A DNA stretch of 64,000 bases, taken from the NCBI RefSeq assembly GCF_900167445.1, contig NZ_FUZT01000003.1, forward strand, positions 151,400-215,399, read 5' to 3'. The position numbers and the translations under genes are program-made. Shown here piece after piece: positions 41,112 to 50,189 of the stretch. Origin of the DNA: Maledivibacter halophilus. Its GTDB lineage: Bacteria > Bacillota > Clostridia > Peptostreptococcales > Caminicellaceae. The stretch's first letter is position 1. Each line of letters begins with the position of its first letter. The notes beneath the pieces were generated by a model. It saw nothing but the letters and a program-made list of their open reading frames with translations, did not search any database and was not told the origin of the DNA.

Positions 41112-42062
41112 CTAAAGGCAGCAGCCAGTGACTATCAAAACAATTAAAGGAATAGTAAATACCGAGAAAAATGTTGATAAAAATACCATCTTGGAGGCCA
41201 GATGATAATCATTATTAAATTTAGCTGCCATTATCGCTGCATTAGCAGCAACTGGCATAGAAATAATTATTGCCGGTATAGCCAGTAAATAATTACCAAG
41301 TCCTATGCTTTTTAAAATAACTATTACTAAAATTGGTAGTATTACCAACCTTATTCCACATATCATGAAATTTTTCCTTGTAGTAAATACATCTGTAATT
41401 TTTACATCTGCTAAAATTGAACCTATAAATATCATAGCCAATGGGGTGGTTAGGCTTCCAACAAGTTCTAAGGTTCTAAATATTGAATAAGGTAAATTTA
41501 TAGAAAATAAAAAAAGAATAAATCCAATAATTACAGCAATCATACCTGGATTTATAAATTTTTTTACATCTAAACTTTTTTTGCTATCTAATTCATTTTG
41601 GATAGTTTTTTTGTTATTCCTTGTTAAAATATGTACCCCCAAAGTCCATATCAAAATATTAAAGGGGAGATTATAAAGAGCCGCATAGAATACCCCTTCA
41701 TCCCCCATTAAAGCTCTAATTACTGGATAACCCATATATCCAACATTTGAAAATATTATAGCATATTGAAATATATCTCTATCTGTGCCCTTTATTCCCA
41801 TAAATTTTGTTAATCCAAAAGAAGAAAGTATAACCAATATATAAACTCCCACTGAAATAATAATTAATTTACCGCTTTTAATCAAAACTTCAGGGGAAAA
41901 AGAAAAATTCATGGCTGTAATAATAAAAGCAGGCAGGGCCACATTCATTACTAGATTACTCAAGTCCTTATTCATATCATTAGATATTACTTTCATTTTT
42001 TTTATAACATAGCCTATAACAATTAGCAAGAATAGTACAATTACCTGATCCAATATAGCCAT
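41112..42062 (-). CDS. AEC-family (auxin efflux carrier-type) membrane transporter
   Basis: 316 residues with about ten membrane helices in two inverted halves separated near residue 155-170. The N-terminal half contains DLSNLVMNVALPAFIITAMNF, with the unwound helix typical of the AEC/BART fold, and the second half LTTPLAMIFIGSILADVK and AIPAIIISMPVAANAAIMAAKF. Bacterial AEC proteins move malate, malonate and other small acids, but the substrate here cannot be told. AGGAGATAAATT precedes the ATG. It is followed immediately by the converging yyaC, without room for a terminator, so the two mRNAs overlap. Confidence 0.88.
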   Translation of the reverse strand: MAILDQVIVLFLLIVIGYVIKKMKVISNDMNKDLSNLVMNVALPAFIITAMNFSFSPEVLIKSGKLIIISVGVYILVILSSFGLTKFMGIKGTDRDIFQYAIIFSNVGYMGYPVIRALMGDEGVFYAALYNLPFNILIWTLGVHILTRNNKKTIQNELDSKKSLDVKKFINPGMIAVIIGFILFLFSINLPYSIFRTLELVGSLTTPLAMIFIGSILADVKITDVFTTRKNFMICGIRLVILPILVIVILKSIGLGNYLLAIPAIIISMPVAANAAIMAAKFNNDYHLASKMVFLSTFFSVFTIPLIVLIVTGCCL

Positions 42063-42090
42063 AATTTATCTCCTTTATATATAAAACCTG

Positions 42091-43269
42091 TTATCCTTCA
42101 TCATCGAGAAAATCGAAAAAATCTTCATATCCACTATGAACAAATTCATATAAAAGGGGAGCATCTGTCTTAAACTCACCTTCAAAATCGATTAGCAGCT
42201 TAAAATCTTCTCCTCTAAAATATTCCTTAAGCTTTTTTAAATTTTCCTCACAAAAAGTACTTACAGCCAACTGTCCTGATGTGGTAACAAAATATACAGC
42301 AAAAATATCGCTATTGAGATAATATAATGGATTCTTTACATGATCATTGTTTGGATGAAATTCAGTATATAAAAACCCCGTTTGGTGAACATTTTGCATA
42401 GCATTGGGCTTATCTCTATCTAAAATTTCAACAAGCTCTATAAGTTCATCTGTTGAATATATCAAAATATATTCAGGTCTCTTGAGCTGAAAAGTGGCTT
42501 CTATAGAAGATATTTTCATTTTATCGTTAATACGAGCATCAACTACCTTAGGTATTCCATCAATTTCCTTAACTGCAATTTCAGAAATTATTAACTGATA
42601 TCCTTTATCCAAATCTATCAAAGATTCTACATTATAGTAATTAACGTCATCATCGGAATGTGAGAAATTCACTACATTTTTAATTAAAGTCAAAGATTTA
42701 TTGGTTGGATCAAACTCTTTCATTTGATCCTCTGCCCATAGAAATCTTTGTGCTTTTTTATCATTTCCAACAGCCCTCATTATGAAATAATTTACCATTT
42801 GATAATCATTAACTATTTCTTCGCAAACCTTATGCCATAATTTAGATTCAATATCTTCATCAATTTTGGCATCCTTATTCAGTAAAAATTCATATTCTTC
42901 TAAACTCTGGGGTAGTTCTTCATCATTTCTAATATTAAGCTTAAAGCTTTGATTAAGTATATATATGACTTCCCTTTTATATATACGTACAAATTTTCCC
43001 CCAAGACCGCCCATCATTTTGGATGAAATAAAGTTTATTTCTTCTTCACTTGCATTCATCATACTTTCATATCCGTCAATACCATACTCCTCAAAGTCAA
43101 GGTGAAAAAATTGAACATACTCGTTACCTTCTTCAGTTTCCCAATAAAGCTTCATTCCAACTACACCCATAAGTCTAGTATTTGTAACAAATCCCTTTTT
43201 AAATTTATATTTGGGCTTGGAGGTTTTTCCCCCTCCTCCCTTTATAACCTTAAATTTATCTTTTTTCAT
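42091..43269 (-). CDS. Conserved-looking protein of unknown function
   Basis: 392 residues, soluble and acidic (ends YEDFFDFLDDEG), with a basic Gly/Lys N-terminal tail (MKKDKFKVIKGGGGKTSKPKYKFKKGF). I recognise no domain. The body alternates beta-strand-like stretches (MGVVGMKLYWETEEGNEYVQFFHLDFEEYGIDGYESM; PEYILIYSTDELIELVEIL) with a helical middle (about 140-200). No catalytic signature, signal or membrane segment was found. The ATG has an AGGAGTAATTAG ribosome binding site. It lies 28 bases upstream of the AEC transporter on the same strand, so the two may be one transcription unit. Confidence 0.75.
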   Translation of the reverse strand: MKKDKFKVIKGGGGKTSKPKYKFKKGFVTNTRLMGVVGMKLYWETEEGNEYVQFFHLDFEEYGIDGYESMMNASEEEINFISSKMMGGLGGKFVRIYKREVIYILNQSFKLNIRNDEELPQSLEEYEFLLNKDAKIDEDIESKLWHKVCEEIVNDYQMVNYFIMRAVGNDKKAQRFLWAEDQMKEFDPTNKSLTLIKNVVNFSHSDDDVNYYNVESLIDLDKGYQLIISEIAVKEIDGIPKVVDARINDKMKISSIEATFQLKRPEYILIYSTDELIELVEILDRDKPNAMQNVHQTGFLYTEFHPNNDHVKNPLYYLNSDIFAVYFVTTSGQLAVSTFCEENLKKLKEYFRGEDFKLLIDFEGEFKTDAPLLYEFVHSGYEDFFDFLDDEG

Positions 43270-43406
43270 CTAATTACTCCTTATTTTTCAGTATCTACTT
43301 CATTATATTCTAACATATATTTTTGTGAATATATAGTGAAACAAATTAAAAGGTAAATTTATACACAATAAAGAAACCCAAAAGTATCAATATTTTAAGA
43401 CAATAT

Positions 43407-44627
43407 TTAAATTGTAGGATTCGAAATAAAGTCCTTAAACAACTCGTTTATTATTTCATCCAGAACATCATCCTTAACAGTTTTCATTAATAAATCGCTT
43501 TGCTTGAAAAACCTTGGTATTATTTTAGATACATTACTTGTTGATGGCTTAAATCTAGTCAGAACTTTACCCTTAAAATCTTCAAAATTATATATCTCAA
43601 ATCTTTTAACACCATGTTTCTCTGCTATTCTTTCATATATTGCTAAAATAATGTCTTCATACTCCCCATCTCTTCCTATATTTAAAAATTCACTAAGCTT
43701 TGGAATTATATATTCAAATAACATTCTTCTATAGGGCATATCTTCTATTCCCAAGATCCTCCCAATCCTCAATACCTTCTCCTTATCTAGATTTATAAAA
43801 TAATTTATAAAATAATCTTCATCTTTTTTAGGCTCAATATAATATTTATTTCCCTTTAGTTTATTAAAGGCTTTCAAAGTATCAAAATAGCCAAGCTTTA
43901 AATTTCTTCTTGCCCTCTCAGTAGTAAAATCCAAAGTCATGCCAAGATCATCGGAGGGAGTTATATAGGTAATATTAAATCCCTTCTCCCTAACCCGCCT
44001 CATCCTTCCAATTCCATAGAGCCTAACTGCTATCAAATTCCTATATCCCTTGGATAACAACAGCCTTATAGGTAAATTATCGTAAAATCCGCCATCCAAA
44101 TAAAGCTTTCCTCTTATTTTTTCCATCTTAAATACAGGTAAATGTGCGCTGGCAATCAGATAATTTATTAACTGTCCATTAGGTATATCTTCTATATAAA
44201 GCTCTAGGGGCTTTAAATCTGTTAAAGAAACAGTTACCATTCCAAAATCTTTTTTTGAGCTCCTAATAATATCTTCATTAATATATTCCTTTAAAAGAGT
44301 CTTTAGTGGTGTTATATCAAGCCCTCTATTGCCCAATAATTTCTTTAGCTGATTTATAATATAATGGAAATTATCCGGTGTAATATCAAATTTTAAAAGC
44401 TTTTCTAAAAGCTCATCTTCTATATTTATAACCTTTGAAGGGGACATATTGTACCATATATCATAGCATCTTTCTAATTCATCCTGAGCAATTATAGCGC
44501 CATTTAATGCTCCAACAGATGTTCCAGATATGCCATCTATATCTATTCCCATCTCCTTAAGAGCCTTCCAGGCTCCTATTTGAAATGCTCCCTTTGCTCC
44601 TCCACCTTCTAATACTAATCCGTACAT
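43407..44627 (-). CDS. Patatin-like phospholipase
   Basis: 406 residues. The oxyanion-hole motif GGGAKGAFQIG (8-18), the nucleophile elbow GTSVGALNGA (Ser37) and the catalytic Asp in YLDGGFYDNLP (about 173-183) form the Ser-Asp dyad of patatin enzymes. Such proteins release fatty acids from phospholipids. The C-terminal 200 residues are beyond the catalytic fold and highly charged. The final segment LLMKTVKDDVLDEIINELFKDF may be amphipathic. GAGGTG gives the ribosome binding site. It is a lone gene, separated from fabZ by nearly 300 bases and a perfect 12-bp inverted repeat. Confidence 0.92.
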   Translation of the reverse strand: MYGLVLEGGGAKGAFQIGAWKALKEMGIDIDGISGTSVGALNGAIIAQDELERCYDIWYNMSPSKVINIEDELLEKLLKFDITPDNFHYIINQLKKLLGNRGLDITPLKTLLKEYINEDIIRSSKKDFGMVTVSLTDLKPLELYIEDIPNGQLINYLIASAHLPVFKMEKIRGKLYLDGGFYDNLPIRLLLSKGYRNLIAVRLYGIGRMRRVREKGFNITYITPSDDLGMTLDFTTERARRNLKLGYFDTLKAFNKLKGNKYYIEPKKDEDYFINYFINLDKEKVLRIGRILGIEDMPYRRMLFEYIIPKLSEFLNIGRDGEYEDIILAIYERIAEKHGVKRFEIYNFEDFKGKVLTRFKPSTSNVSKIIPRFFKQSDLLMKTVKDDVLDEIINELFKDFISNPTI

Positions 44628-44834
44628 AGAATCACCTCACTTTTGGCCTACAGTTAATAGCCAGGAGTTAGTTTTACTGGAATATCTATCTCTCTATATA
44701 GTATAACTAAAACCTAATAAATTGACTACAATAATTATAAACCATTTTTCCCTTTATATAATTATATGCTCTTTCCATGATAATTGCTAAAAATATTAAT
44801 GAAGCTATTTTCAGAGGGTATAAAGGGCAAAATT

Positions 44835-44869
44835 ATAACGTGACAAAAGACCGATCCTTGTCACGTTAT
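44835..44869. terminator. 12-bp inverted repeat between fabZ and the patatin gene
   Basis: ATAACGTGACAA (44835-44846) and TTGTCACGTTAT (44858-44869) are exact complements. On the minus strand the tail is ATAATTTTGCC, a modest T-run, so a terminator of fabZ is likely but a regulator site cannot be excluded. Confidence 0.6.
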
Positions 44870-44910
44870 TAATAAGTTTAAATGGGCAAAGGGGATTTAT
44901 TACCTTGCCC

Positions 44911-45339
44911 CTATTTATCAACTAAAGCAAACTTAATTACCGCTTTGCATGCCACCTTGTCCCCAACATAGGCCACAGCCTCTCCTTTTCCTATTCCCCT
45001 TCTTAAGCTCACCATTTCCACTTCCATTCTAAGTGTATCTCCAGGGACAACCTGTTCTCTAAATTTAACATTATCCATGCCTGTAAATAAAGCAAGCTTA
45101 TCCTTATACTCCTCCATAGATAATACTGCCACTGCTCCCACCTGGGCCATTGCCTCCACCTGAAGCACTCCGGGCATTATTGGGTTACCTGGAAAATGCC
45201 CCTGGAAAAATGGTTCATTTACTGTAACACTCTTTATTCCAACAGCCTTTTTTCCCGGCTCCATTTCTATGATTTTATCTACCAGTAAAAAAGGATATCT
45301 ATGGGGAATGATCTTTTGTATTTCTACACTATTTAACAT
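44911..45339 (-). CDS. fabZ: 3-hydroxyacyl-[ACP] dehydratase FabZ
   Basis: 142 residues. The hot-dog fold enzyme that removes water from 3-hydroxyacyl-ACP in fatty-acid elongation. The motif [14 protein letters not shown] (10-23) and the active-site helix [21 protein letters not shown] (47-67), with catalytic His48 and Glu62, are complete. A GGAG(TAGTAATA) ribosome binding site precedes the ATG. It ends the mbl-flhO-flhP-flgJ-like group. The association of fabZ with mbl and flhOP is the same as that of ywpB in B. subtilis. Confidence 0.96.
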   Translation of the reverse strand: MLNSVEIQKIIPHRYPFLLVDKIIEMEPGKKAVGIKSVTVNEPFFQGHFPGNPIMPGVLQVEAMAQVGAVAVLSMEEYKDKLALFTGMDNVKFREQVVPGDTLRMEVEMVSLRRGIGKGEAVAYVGDKVACKAVIKFALVDK

Positions 45340-45462
45340 TATTACTACTCCTTTTTCTCTTTTAAATTATTCTGCCTTGTTTTTATATACTATATTCTTC
45401 TATGAATAACTAACATTAGAATTTAATATAAATTTCTTAATCAAATATCCACAAACATCTTC

Positions 45463-45804
45463 CTATTTATTATTTTTAGATAATTGCTCATACATCAGAT
45501 TTGATAATCCTATTCCCTGTCCTTTAGACACTTCCCTTGCTATTTCTTCATCAAGCTTTTCTTCAAATATTTCTCTCGCATAGCTTTTCTCCAAAAGTTC
45601 ACCATCTATAACTGTTCTTCGCATGTTTTTCAAAAGAATATTTGTGAAGATTTCTTCAAAACTATTACATGCTTCTTTGAGCTTTTCAGTATCATTGGAT
45701 TTTTCAACCGATTCAAGTATTTTTTTGAATTCGTCGGTTTTATTAGTATCAATGGTATTTTTAGCTTGATTTATAGGATTTATATTTAAATTTGATATTT
45801 TCAT
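45463..45804 (-). CDS. Rod-binding protein, FlgJ N-terminal-type without peptidase domain
   Basis: 113 residues. The core FEEIFTNILLKNMRRTVIDGELLEKSYAREIFEEKLDEEIAREVSKGQGIGLSNLMYEQL (about 48-107) is the rod-binding domain of FlgJ, with the conserved F..LF...LK.MR.T pattern and the GIGLA-type end. The C-terminal muramidase half seen in proteobacterial FlgJ is absent, as is usual in Bacillota. It probably caps or chaperones assembly of the distal rod made of the two FlgG-family proteins upstream. Its start is 5 bases past flhP's stop. Confidence 0.9.
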   Translation of the reverse strand: MKISNLNINPINQAKNTIDTNKTDEFKKILESVEKSNDTEKLKEACNSFEEIFTNILLKNMRRTVIDGELLEKSYAREIFEEKLDEEIAREVSKGQGIGLSNLMYEQLSKNNK

Positions 45805-45809
45805 GGAGC

Positions 45810-46601
45810 TTACCTCCTAAGATTATTGGCCATTTGCAACATCTCATCAGCAGTTTGGATAGATTTGGAGTTGACTTCATAGGCCCTTTGGGCTGTTATT
45901 AATTTTATCATTTCCTCTACCACTTGAACATTTGAAGTTTCTAAAAATCCTTGTAAAACTTCTCCTGCATCACCCTCAAAGGATTCTACAAATTCTCCTG
46001 AAGCCGTTGTTTCCTTCAGCAGGTTCTTTCCTACGCTTTCAAGCCCTGCAGGATTTGCAAATTTTACTATTTCAAGCATTGCAATTTCTTCTATTTCTTC
46101 ATCATCTGTTCTTTTAACACTTACCATCCCATCGGAACTTACATAAATATCAGATATATCTCCACCAAGCTCCACATCTCCCATGTCACTTTGAACATAA
46201 TATCCATCTGCAGTAGTTATTCTTGCTTCTCCATCTTCTATACTGAGTTTAAAGCTCCCATCCTTTGTAAAGAATAAATTATCATTATTATCCCTTACCA
46301 TAAAGAAGCCTTGTCCATCTATTGCAAGGTCTAAATCATTATCAGTTTGTTCAAAACTCCCGGATGTAAATGAACGTACTGAAGCAGCCGGCGTTACTCC
46401 ATGGCCTACTTCGAGATTAACAGGCTTTCCATTTCCCTGATTAAAATCTGTTCTTCTTAATTTCTCATACATAAGATCCTTAAATTCTATTCTCTGCTTT
46501 TTATATCCCGTTGTATTTACATTGGAAAGGTTGTTTGAAATAGTATCTATATTCAATTGCTGTGCCTTCATACCAGAAGCTGCCGTCCAAAGAGCTCTCA
46601 T
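45810..46601 (-). CDS. flhP: Flagellar rod protein of FlgG family (FlhP-type)
   Basis: About 263 residues. The N-terminus MRALWTAASGMKAQQLNIDTISNNLSNVNTTGYKKQR is the FlgG-type signature. The C-terminus VVEEMIKLITAQRAYEVNSKSIQTADEMLQMANNLRR pairs with it, so this is a distal rod protein. The start at 46601 leaves MRAL as the usual beginning; GGAGGAATTAATAACT lies before it. By position after flhO and before the FlgJ-like gene it corresponds to FlhP of B. subtilis, and FlgG would be an acceptable name. A fragment of the 8318 repeat lies 60 bases upstream. Confidence 0.9.
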   Translation of the reverse strand: MRALWTAASGMKAQQLNIDTISNNLSNVNTTGYKKQRIEFKDLMYEKLRRTDFNQGNGKPVNLEVGHGVTPAASVRSFTSGSFEQTDNDLDLAIDGQGFFMVRDNNDNLFFTKDGSFKLSIEDGEARITTADGYYVQSDMGDVELGGDISDIYVSSDGMVSVKRTDDEEIEEIAMLEIVKFANPAGLESVGKNLLKETTASGEFVESFEGDAGEVLQGFLETSNVQVVEEMIKLITAQRAYEVNSKSIQTADEMLQMANNLRR

Positions 46602-46770
46602 AGTTATTAATTCCTCCAATACAATCTAATTATATATAGATATACGCCAATAAAACTTAAGAAAGGATTCTCAGTGGCTACAACCGCAAACTAAACTTTT
46701 AAAAGCATACATTTATAAATTTCCCATAGTAAAACTTAACTATCTACATTAATCATTCATTATTAATTTC

Positions 46771-47844
46771 CTAGACTTTCCCCACTTCATTCACTACTTT
46801 TCCTATTGTTTCATCATAGGTTTTTATAACCCTTTGACTTGATTCATAACCCCTATATAAAGTCATCATTTCTATCATTTCTTTAATTGGATTTACATTT
46901 GATTTTTCTAATCGTCCTTGAAATACCTGACCCTCAAAAATTTCTTCTTCTAATTCTATGTTTTCTTCTATTTTGTAAAGTCCTCTTTCTGTTTTTCTCA
47001 AATCCCTAAGATTTTCTATACTAACAATATCTAGCTTATCAATTATTTCTCCATCCATCATAATCTCTCCAGCTGGGGTTAAGGATATCTCTTCACCATC
47101 TAATATGATATTCCCATACATTCCCTGAACTCTATGACCCTCTGAGGTTACGAGTTCTTTATCACTATTGAGTTTAAATGATCCATCCCTAGTATATCTA
47201 ATGCCTTCATCGGTTTCTACTGTGAAAAATCCACTTCCCTTTATAGCAAAATCTAATGGATTTTCAGTTTGTATAAGCTGCCCCTGCTGAAAATTAGTTT
47301 CTATTCTTTCTAATTTAACACCGGAATTCATCGTTCCTATTACAGATGGATGAGTAAATGTTATTAAACTATCTACCATTTCCCCATCTACAAAAACTCT
47401 TCCATTTTCATCTATATTTAATTCGCCTTCACCAACATAAATTGATCCACTATTACCTAATATTTCATACCCATAATCACTATTTATTCTTCCTTCTCTA
47501 TCCTTATAAAATGTCCTTAAAAAGCCATCCTCCCCAACAGTAAATCTAGCCTTATCATGATAGCTTATTCCAGTTGGAGTCTTTACCCGCATATATCCAG
47601 TATCTGATTTCACTTCAAAATAACCATTTTTATCATTTACCTCTACCTCATGAAATTTCGTCAAATTTTCAGGTATAATATTTCCATCCATTTTGCTGAT
47701 TAAGGCATCTTCAAATGACTCTAAAAGAACCAAATCCTTTTTAAACCCTGTTGTATTTACATTTGCAATATTATTACTCACTACATCTATTTTTCTGTTA
47801 TTTGTTATGAGAGATGATGATCCCATATATAATCCACGAAACAT
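46771..47844 (-). CDS. flhO: Flagellar rod protein of FlgF/FlgG family (FlhO-type)
   Basis: 357 residues, longer than usual because of an insertion in the first third. MFRGLYMGSSSLITNNRKIDVVSNNIANVNTTGFKKD is the rod signature and VNPIKEMIEMMTLYRGYESSQRVIKTYDETIGKVV the C-terminal partner. Both FlgG-like modules (YEILGNSGSIYVGEGELNID; QTENPLDFAIKGSGFFTV) are present. FlhO in B. subtilis is the proximal homologue of FlhP. AGGAGGTAGAGC is the ribosome binding site. It lies directly after mbl (about 270 bases), and terminator 48066-48098 lies between them. Confidence 0.9.
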   Translation of the reverse strand: MFRGLYMGSSSLITNNRKIDVVSNNIANVNTTGFKKDLVLLESFEDALISKMDGNIIPENLTKFHEVEVNDKNGYFEVKSDTGYMRVKTPTGISYHDKARFTVGEDGFLRTFYKDREGRINSDYGYEILGNSGSIYVGEGELNIDENGRVFVDGEMVDSLITFTHPSVIGTMNSGVKLERIETNFQQGQLIQTENPLDFAIKGSGFFTVETDEGIRYTRDGSFKLNSDKELVTSEGHRVQGMYGNIILDGEEISLTPAGEIMMDGEIIDKLDIVSIENLRDLRKTERGLYKIEENIELEEEIFEGQVFQGRLEKSNVNPIKEMIEMMTLYRGYESSQRVIKTYDETIGKVVNEVGKV

Positions 47845-48065
47845 GCTCTACCTCCTTGTGTTGACTATTCGACCATAACTAATAGCCACTTAACTCCTAG
47901 GTTTTTAGGCCTAATCTTTGTTAGTAAAATATAGTTCCGAATACAATATCCCTAAACATTTTATCGGTTATTTTGAGGATATTCTTTAAATTTTTATTTA
48001 ATTTTTTAATTTTTATATGATAATTATGCAATTTGCTCATTTAATAAAAGTCTTTAAAAAATCTT

Positions 48066-48098
48066 AAAAAGATCGCTAATCATAAATTTAGCGATCTA
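48066..48098 (-). terminator. Rho-independent terminator of mbl
   Basis: Minus-strand AGATCGCTAA, loop ATTTATGA, TTAGCGATCT, followed by TTTTAAGATTTTTT. A 10-bp perfect stem, 18 bases past the stop. Confidence 0.92.
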
Positions 48099-48116
48099 GT
48101 GCATTATATAAAACAC

Positions 48117-49142
48117 TTATCTCCTTCTTCTATTTCTTCTATTTGTCATCATGCTCTTTTCAAGTACATCAAGATGATTCAATGACATCCCCGTACCAGT
48201 TGCAACACATGATACCGGATCTTCTGCTATATAAGTTGGAATACCTGTTCTATTCTCAATAAGCTTGTTTAATCCATTAAGTAATGCTCCTCCACCTGTC
48301 ATTACAATACCTCTTGTACTAATATCTGAAGCCAGTTCTGGAGGAGTCTTTTCAAGAACTGAGTGGACTGCATCTGCTATTACACTTACGGTTTCATTAA
48401 GGGCCTCAAGCATATCCTCAGTAGTAACCGTTATTGTCCTTGGAAGCCCTGTAATTAAATCTCTTCCTCTACAATCCATTTTTATTGCTTCTGTCTTTGG
48501 AAATGCCGTACCAATATTTATTTTTAATTCTTCAGCAGTTCTTTCTCCTATAAGTATATTTTTGGTCTTTCTCATATATTTAATAATAGATTCATCAAAT
48601 TTATCCCCAGCTATTTTTATTGACTCACTAACTACTATACCTCCCAATGATATTACAGCTATATCTGAGGTTCCTCCTCCTACATCTAAAACCATATTCC
48701 CATCGGGCTTAGTTATATCCAGTCCCGCCCCAACTGCAGCAGCAATAGGCTCTTCTATAAGATAGGTCTTCCCACCACCTGCTTCAGTTGTGGCATCTAT
48801 AACTGCTCTCTTTTCAACTTCTGTAACACCACTTGGAACACAAACTATTATTTTAGGCTTAATAAAGAATTTTCTGCCGCAGGTTTTATTAATAAAATAT
48901 CTAAGCATTCTTTCAGTAACCTCATAATCGGAAATAACCCCATCTTTAAGGGGTCTGATAGCCACTATATTCCCGGGGGTTCTTCCTAGCATTTGTCTAG
49001 CCTCTGAGCCTACTGCAAGTATCTCATCTGTATTTCTATCTATTGCCACCACAGATGGTTCCTGTAGAACTATCCCTTTACCTTTAATGTATACCAATAC
49101 GCTGGCTGTTCCTAAATCAATACCTATTTCTGTTCCAAACAT
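48117..49142 (-). CDS. mbl: MreB-family cell-shape protein (Mbl-type by context)
   Basis: 341 residues, an actin-like ATPase that forms membrane-bound filaments guiding lateral wall synthesis. Phosphate-1 motif GIDLGTASVLVYIKGKGIV (7-25), LDVGGGTSDIAVISLGG (about 157-173) and the adenosine motif IVMTGGGALLNG (about 283-294) are intact. Sequence alone does not separate MreB, Mbl and MreBH. The order spoIIID-mbl-flhO-flhP is the basis for calling it mbl, although here spoIIID is 6 kb away. No mreC or mreD is nearby, which supports Mbl over MreB. It ends with the basic tail MMTNRRNRRRR. Confidence 0.92.
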   Translation of the reverse strand: MFGTEIGIDLGTASVLVYIKGKGIVLQEPSVVAIDRNTDEILAVGSEARQMLGRTPGNIVAIRPLKDGVISDYEVTERMLRYFINKTCGRKFFIKPKIIVCVPSGVTEVEKRAVIDATTEAGGGKTYLIEEPIAAAVGAGLDITKPDGNMVLDVGGGTSDIAVISLGGIVVSESIKIAGDKFDESIIKYMRKTKNILIGERTAEELKINIGTAFPKTEAIKMDCRGRDLITGLPRTITVTTEDMLEALNETVSVIADAVHSVLEKTPPELASDISTRGIVMTGGGALLNGLNKLIENRTGIPTYIAEDPVSCVATGTGMSLNHLDVLEKSMMTNRRNRRRR

Positions 49143-49556
49143 TATTTCACACCTTTCATCTTTATCTAACTGCTTATCTTTAGCTTTTTCTTTTTTTCTT
49201 TTATAGTGAATCCAATATAATCTTGAAATTATTTTAATTTTAAAATAGAGCTAAAGTTCTAATTTGTTTTAAAAATACCCATAAATTTACCATTCTATAC
49301 TTTTTTACAAATTCCTCTATATTTTTCATCATTTTTAGTATAAAAAATATTTGAATTTAAAACTGTCAAATTTAAGTAGACCTTTGTATTCTATACCTAT
49401 TTATAACATAATATTGCCCTCTTTACAATGGCTATATAAAATAATAATATTTTATTATTAGACTTTTTTCTTCTTTAAAAAAATTACAAAATAAAACAAA
49501 GGTTTTACCTTTTTAAAGCCATATTTTCAAGTCATTATAAAGGCTTAATCTACATT
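49143..49556. other. AT-rich intergenic region upstream of mbl
   Basis: No gene is seen. On the minus strand AAAGGT-AAA-ACCTTT followed by GTTTTATTTT (about 49485-49515) may terminate the response-regulator transcript. The promoter of mbl must lie in the left half (49143-49300), but no good -35/-10 pair was found. Confidence 0.5.
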
Positions 49557-50189
49557 TTAATTTTTTAATCTATATCGATTTTTAGGTCTGCCTAGTTTTC
49601 CATAAATATGAATAATCTCAAGTTGTTCCTGTTCTAGCATATATTGTAAATAACGATGGACAGTTTGATATGCTAAATGAAGACCCTTTGTAATATCACT
49701 TATGGTAACATCCCTATCCTGCTTTTTTATATAGTCCTTAATTAAATTTAATGTGGCCACACTAATACCTTTTTCCAGGTATACCCTCTCTCTTTTTTCA
49801 TTGAGTTCCCTATGCATATCGTATATATGAAGATTTACTTTTATCCTTGCAATTAGGTCTGGGGCCTTTATGGGCTTAATTGCAAAGTCCGTTGCTCCAA
49901 CAGCCATAAATTTATCGGATATCTCCTGCCTCTCATCTACTGTTAACACAAGTATAACCAATTCTGGCACTAATTCCTTAAGCCTTTTTACAGTAGTTAG
50001 ACCATTGAGTCCCGGCATGTGATAATCCACAATAACCAACTTGGGTCTAATTTCTTTAACCAGTTTTATTCCTTCTTCGCCGCTATCAGCAGTATAAGCT
50101 TCATATCCGGAAAATTCACATATTTCCTTTATTGTAAATAGTATATCCTCCTCATCGTCAATAACAACAATTTTCACCTTATCATCCAT
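49557..50189 (-). CDS. Response regulator with C-terminal HTH (CitB/DcuR-type)
   Basis: 210 residues. A receiver domain (1-120) has the acidic pair DD(11-12), phospho-acceptor Asp55 in VIVDYHMPG, Thr in VLTVDE (about 82) and Lys in FAIKPI (about 104). A linker leads to a C-terminal domain with a helix-turn-helix (DITKGLHLAYQTVHRYLQYMLEQ, about 165-187) and a basic end (GKLGRPKNRYRLKN) like the CitB group that controls transport of small acids. Its ATG overlaps the kinase stop by 8 bases. It would bind DNA at the divergent region by the AbgT-family gene or at its own operon. Target genes are inferred only. Confidence 0.9.
   Translation of the reverse strand: MDDKVKIVVIDDEEDILFTIKEICEFSGYEAYTADSGEEGIKLVKEIRPKLVIVDYHMPGLNGLTTVKRLKELVPELVILVLTVDERQEISDKFMAVGATDFAIKPIKAPDLIARIKVNLHIYDMHRELNEKRERVYLEKGISVATLNLIKDYIKKQDRDVTISDITKGLHLAYQTVHRYLQYMLEQEQLEIIHIYGKLGRPKNRYRLKN

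Noticed and set aside
48265..48765. A plus-strand frame of 166 codons opposite mbl
   Set aside because: Antisense shadow of a conserved actin-like gene, no SD.
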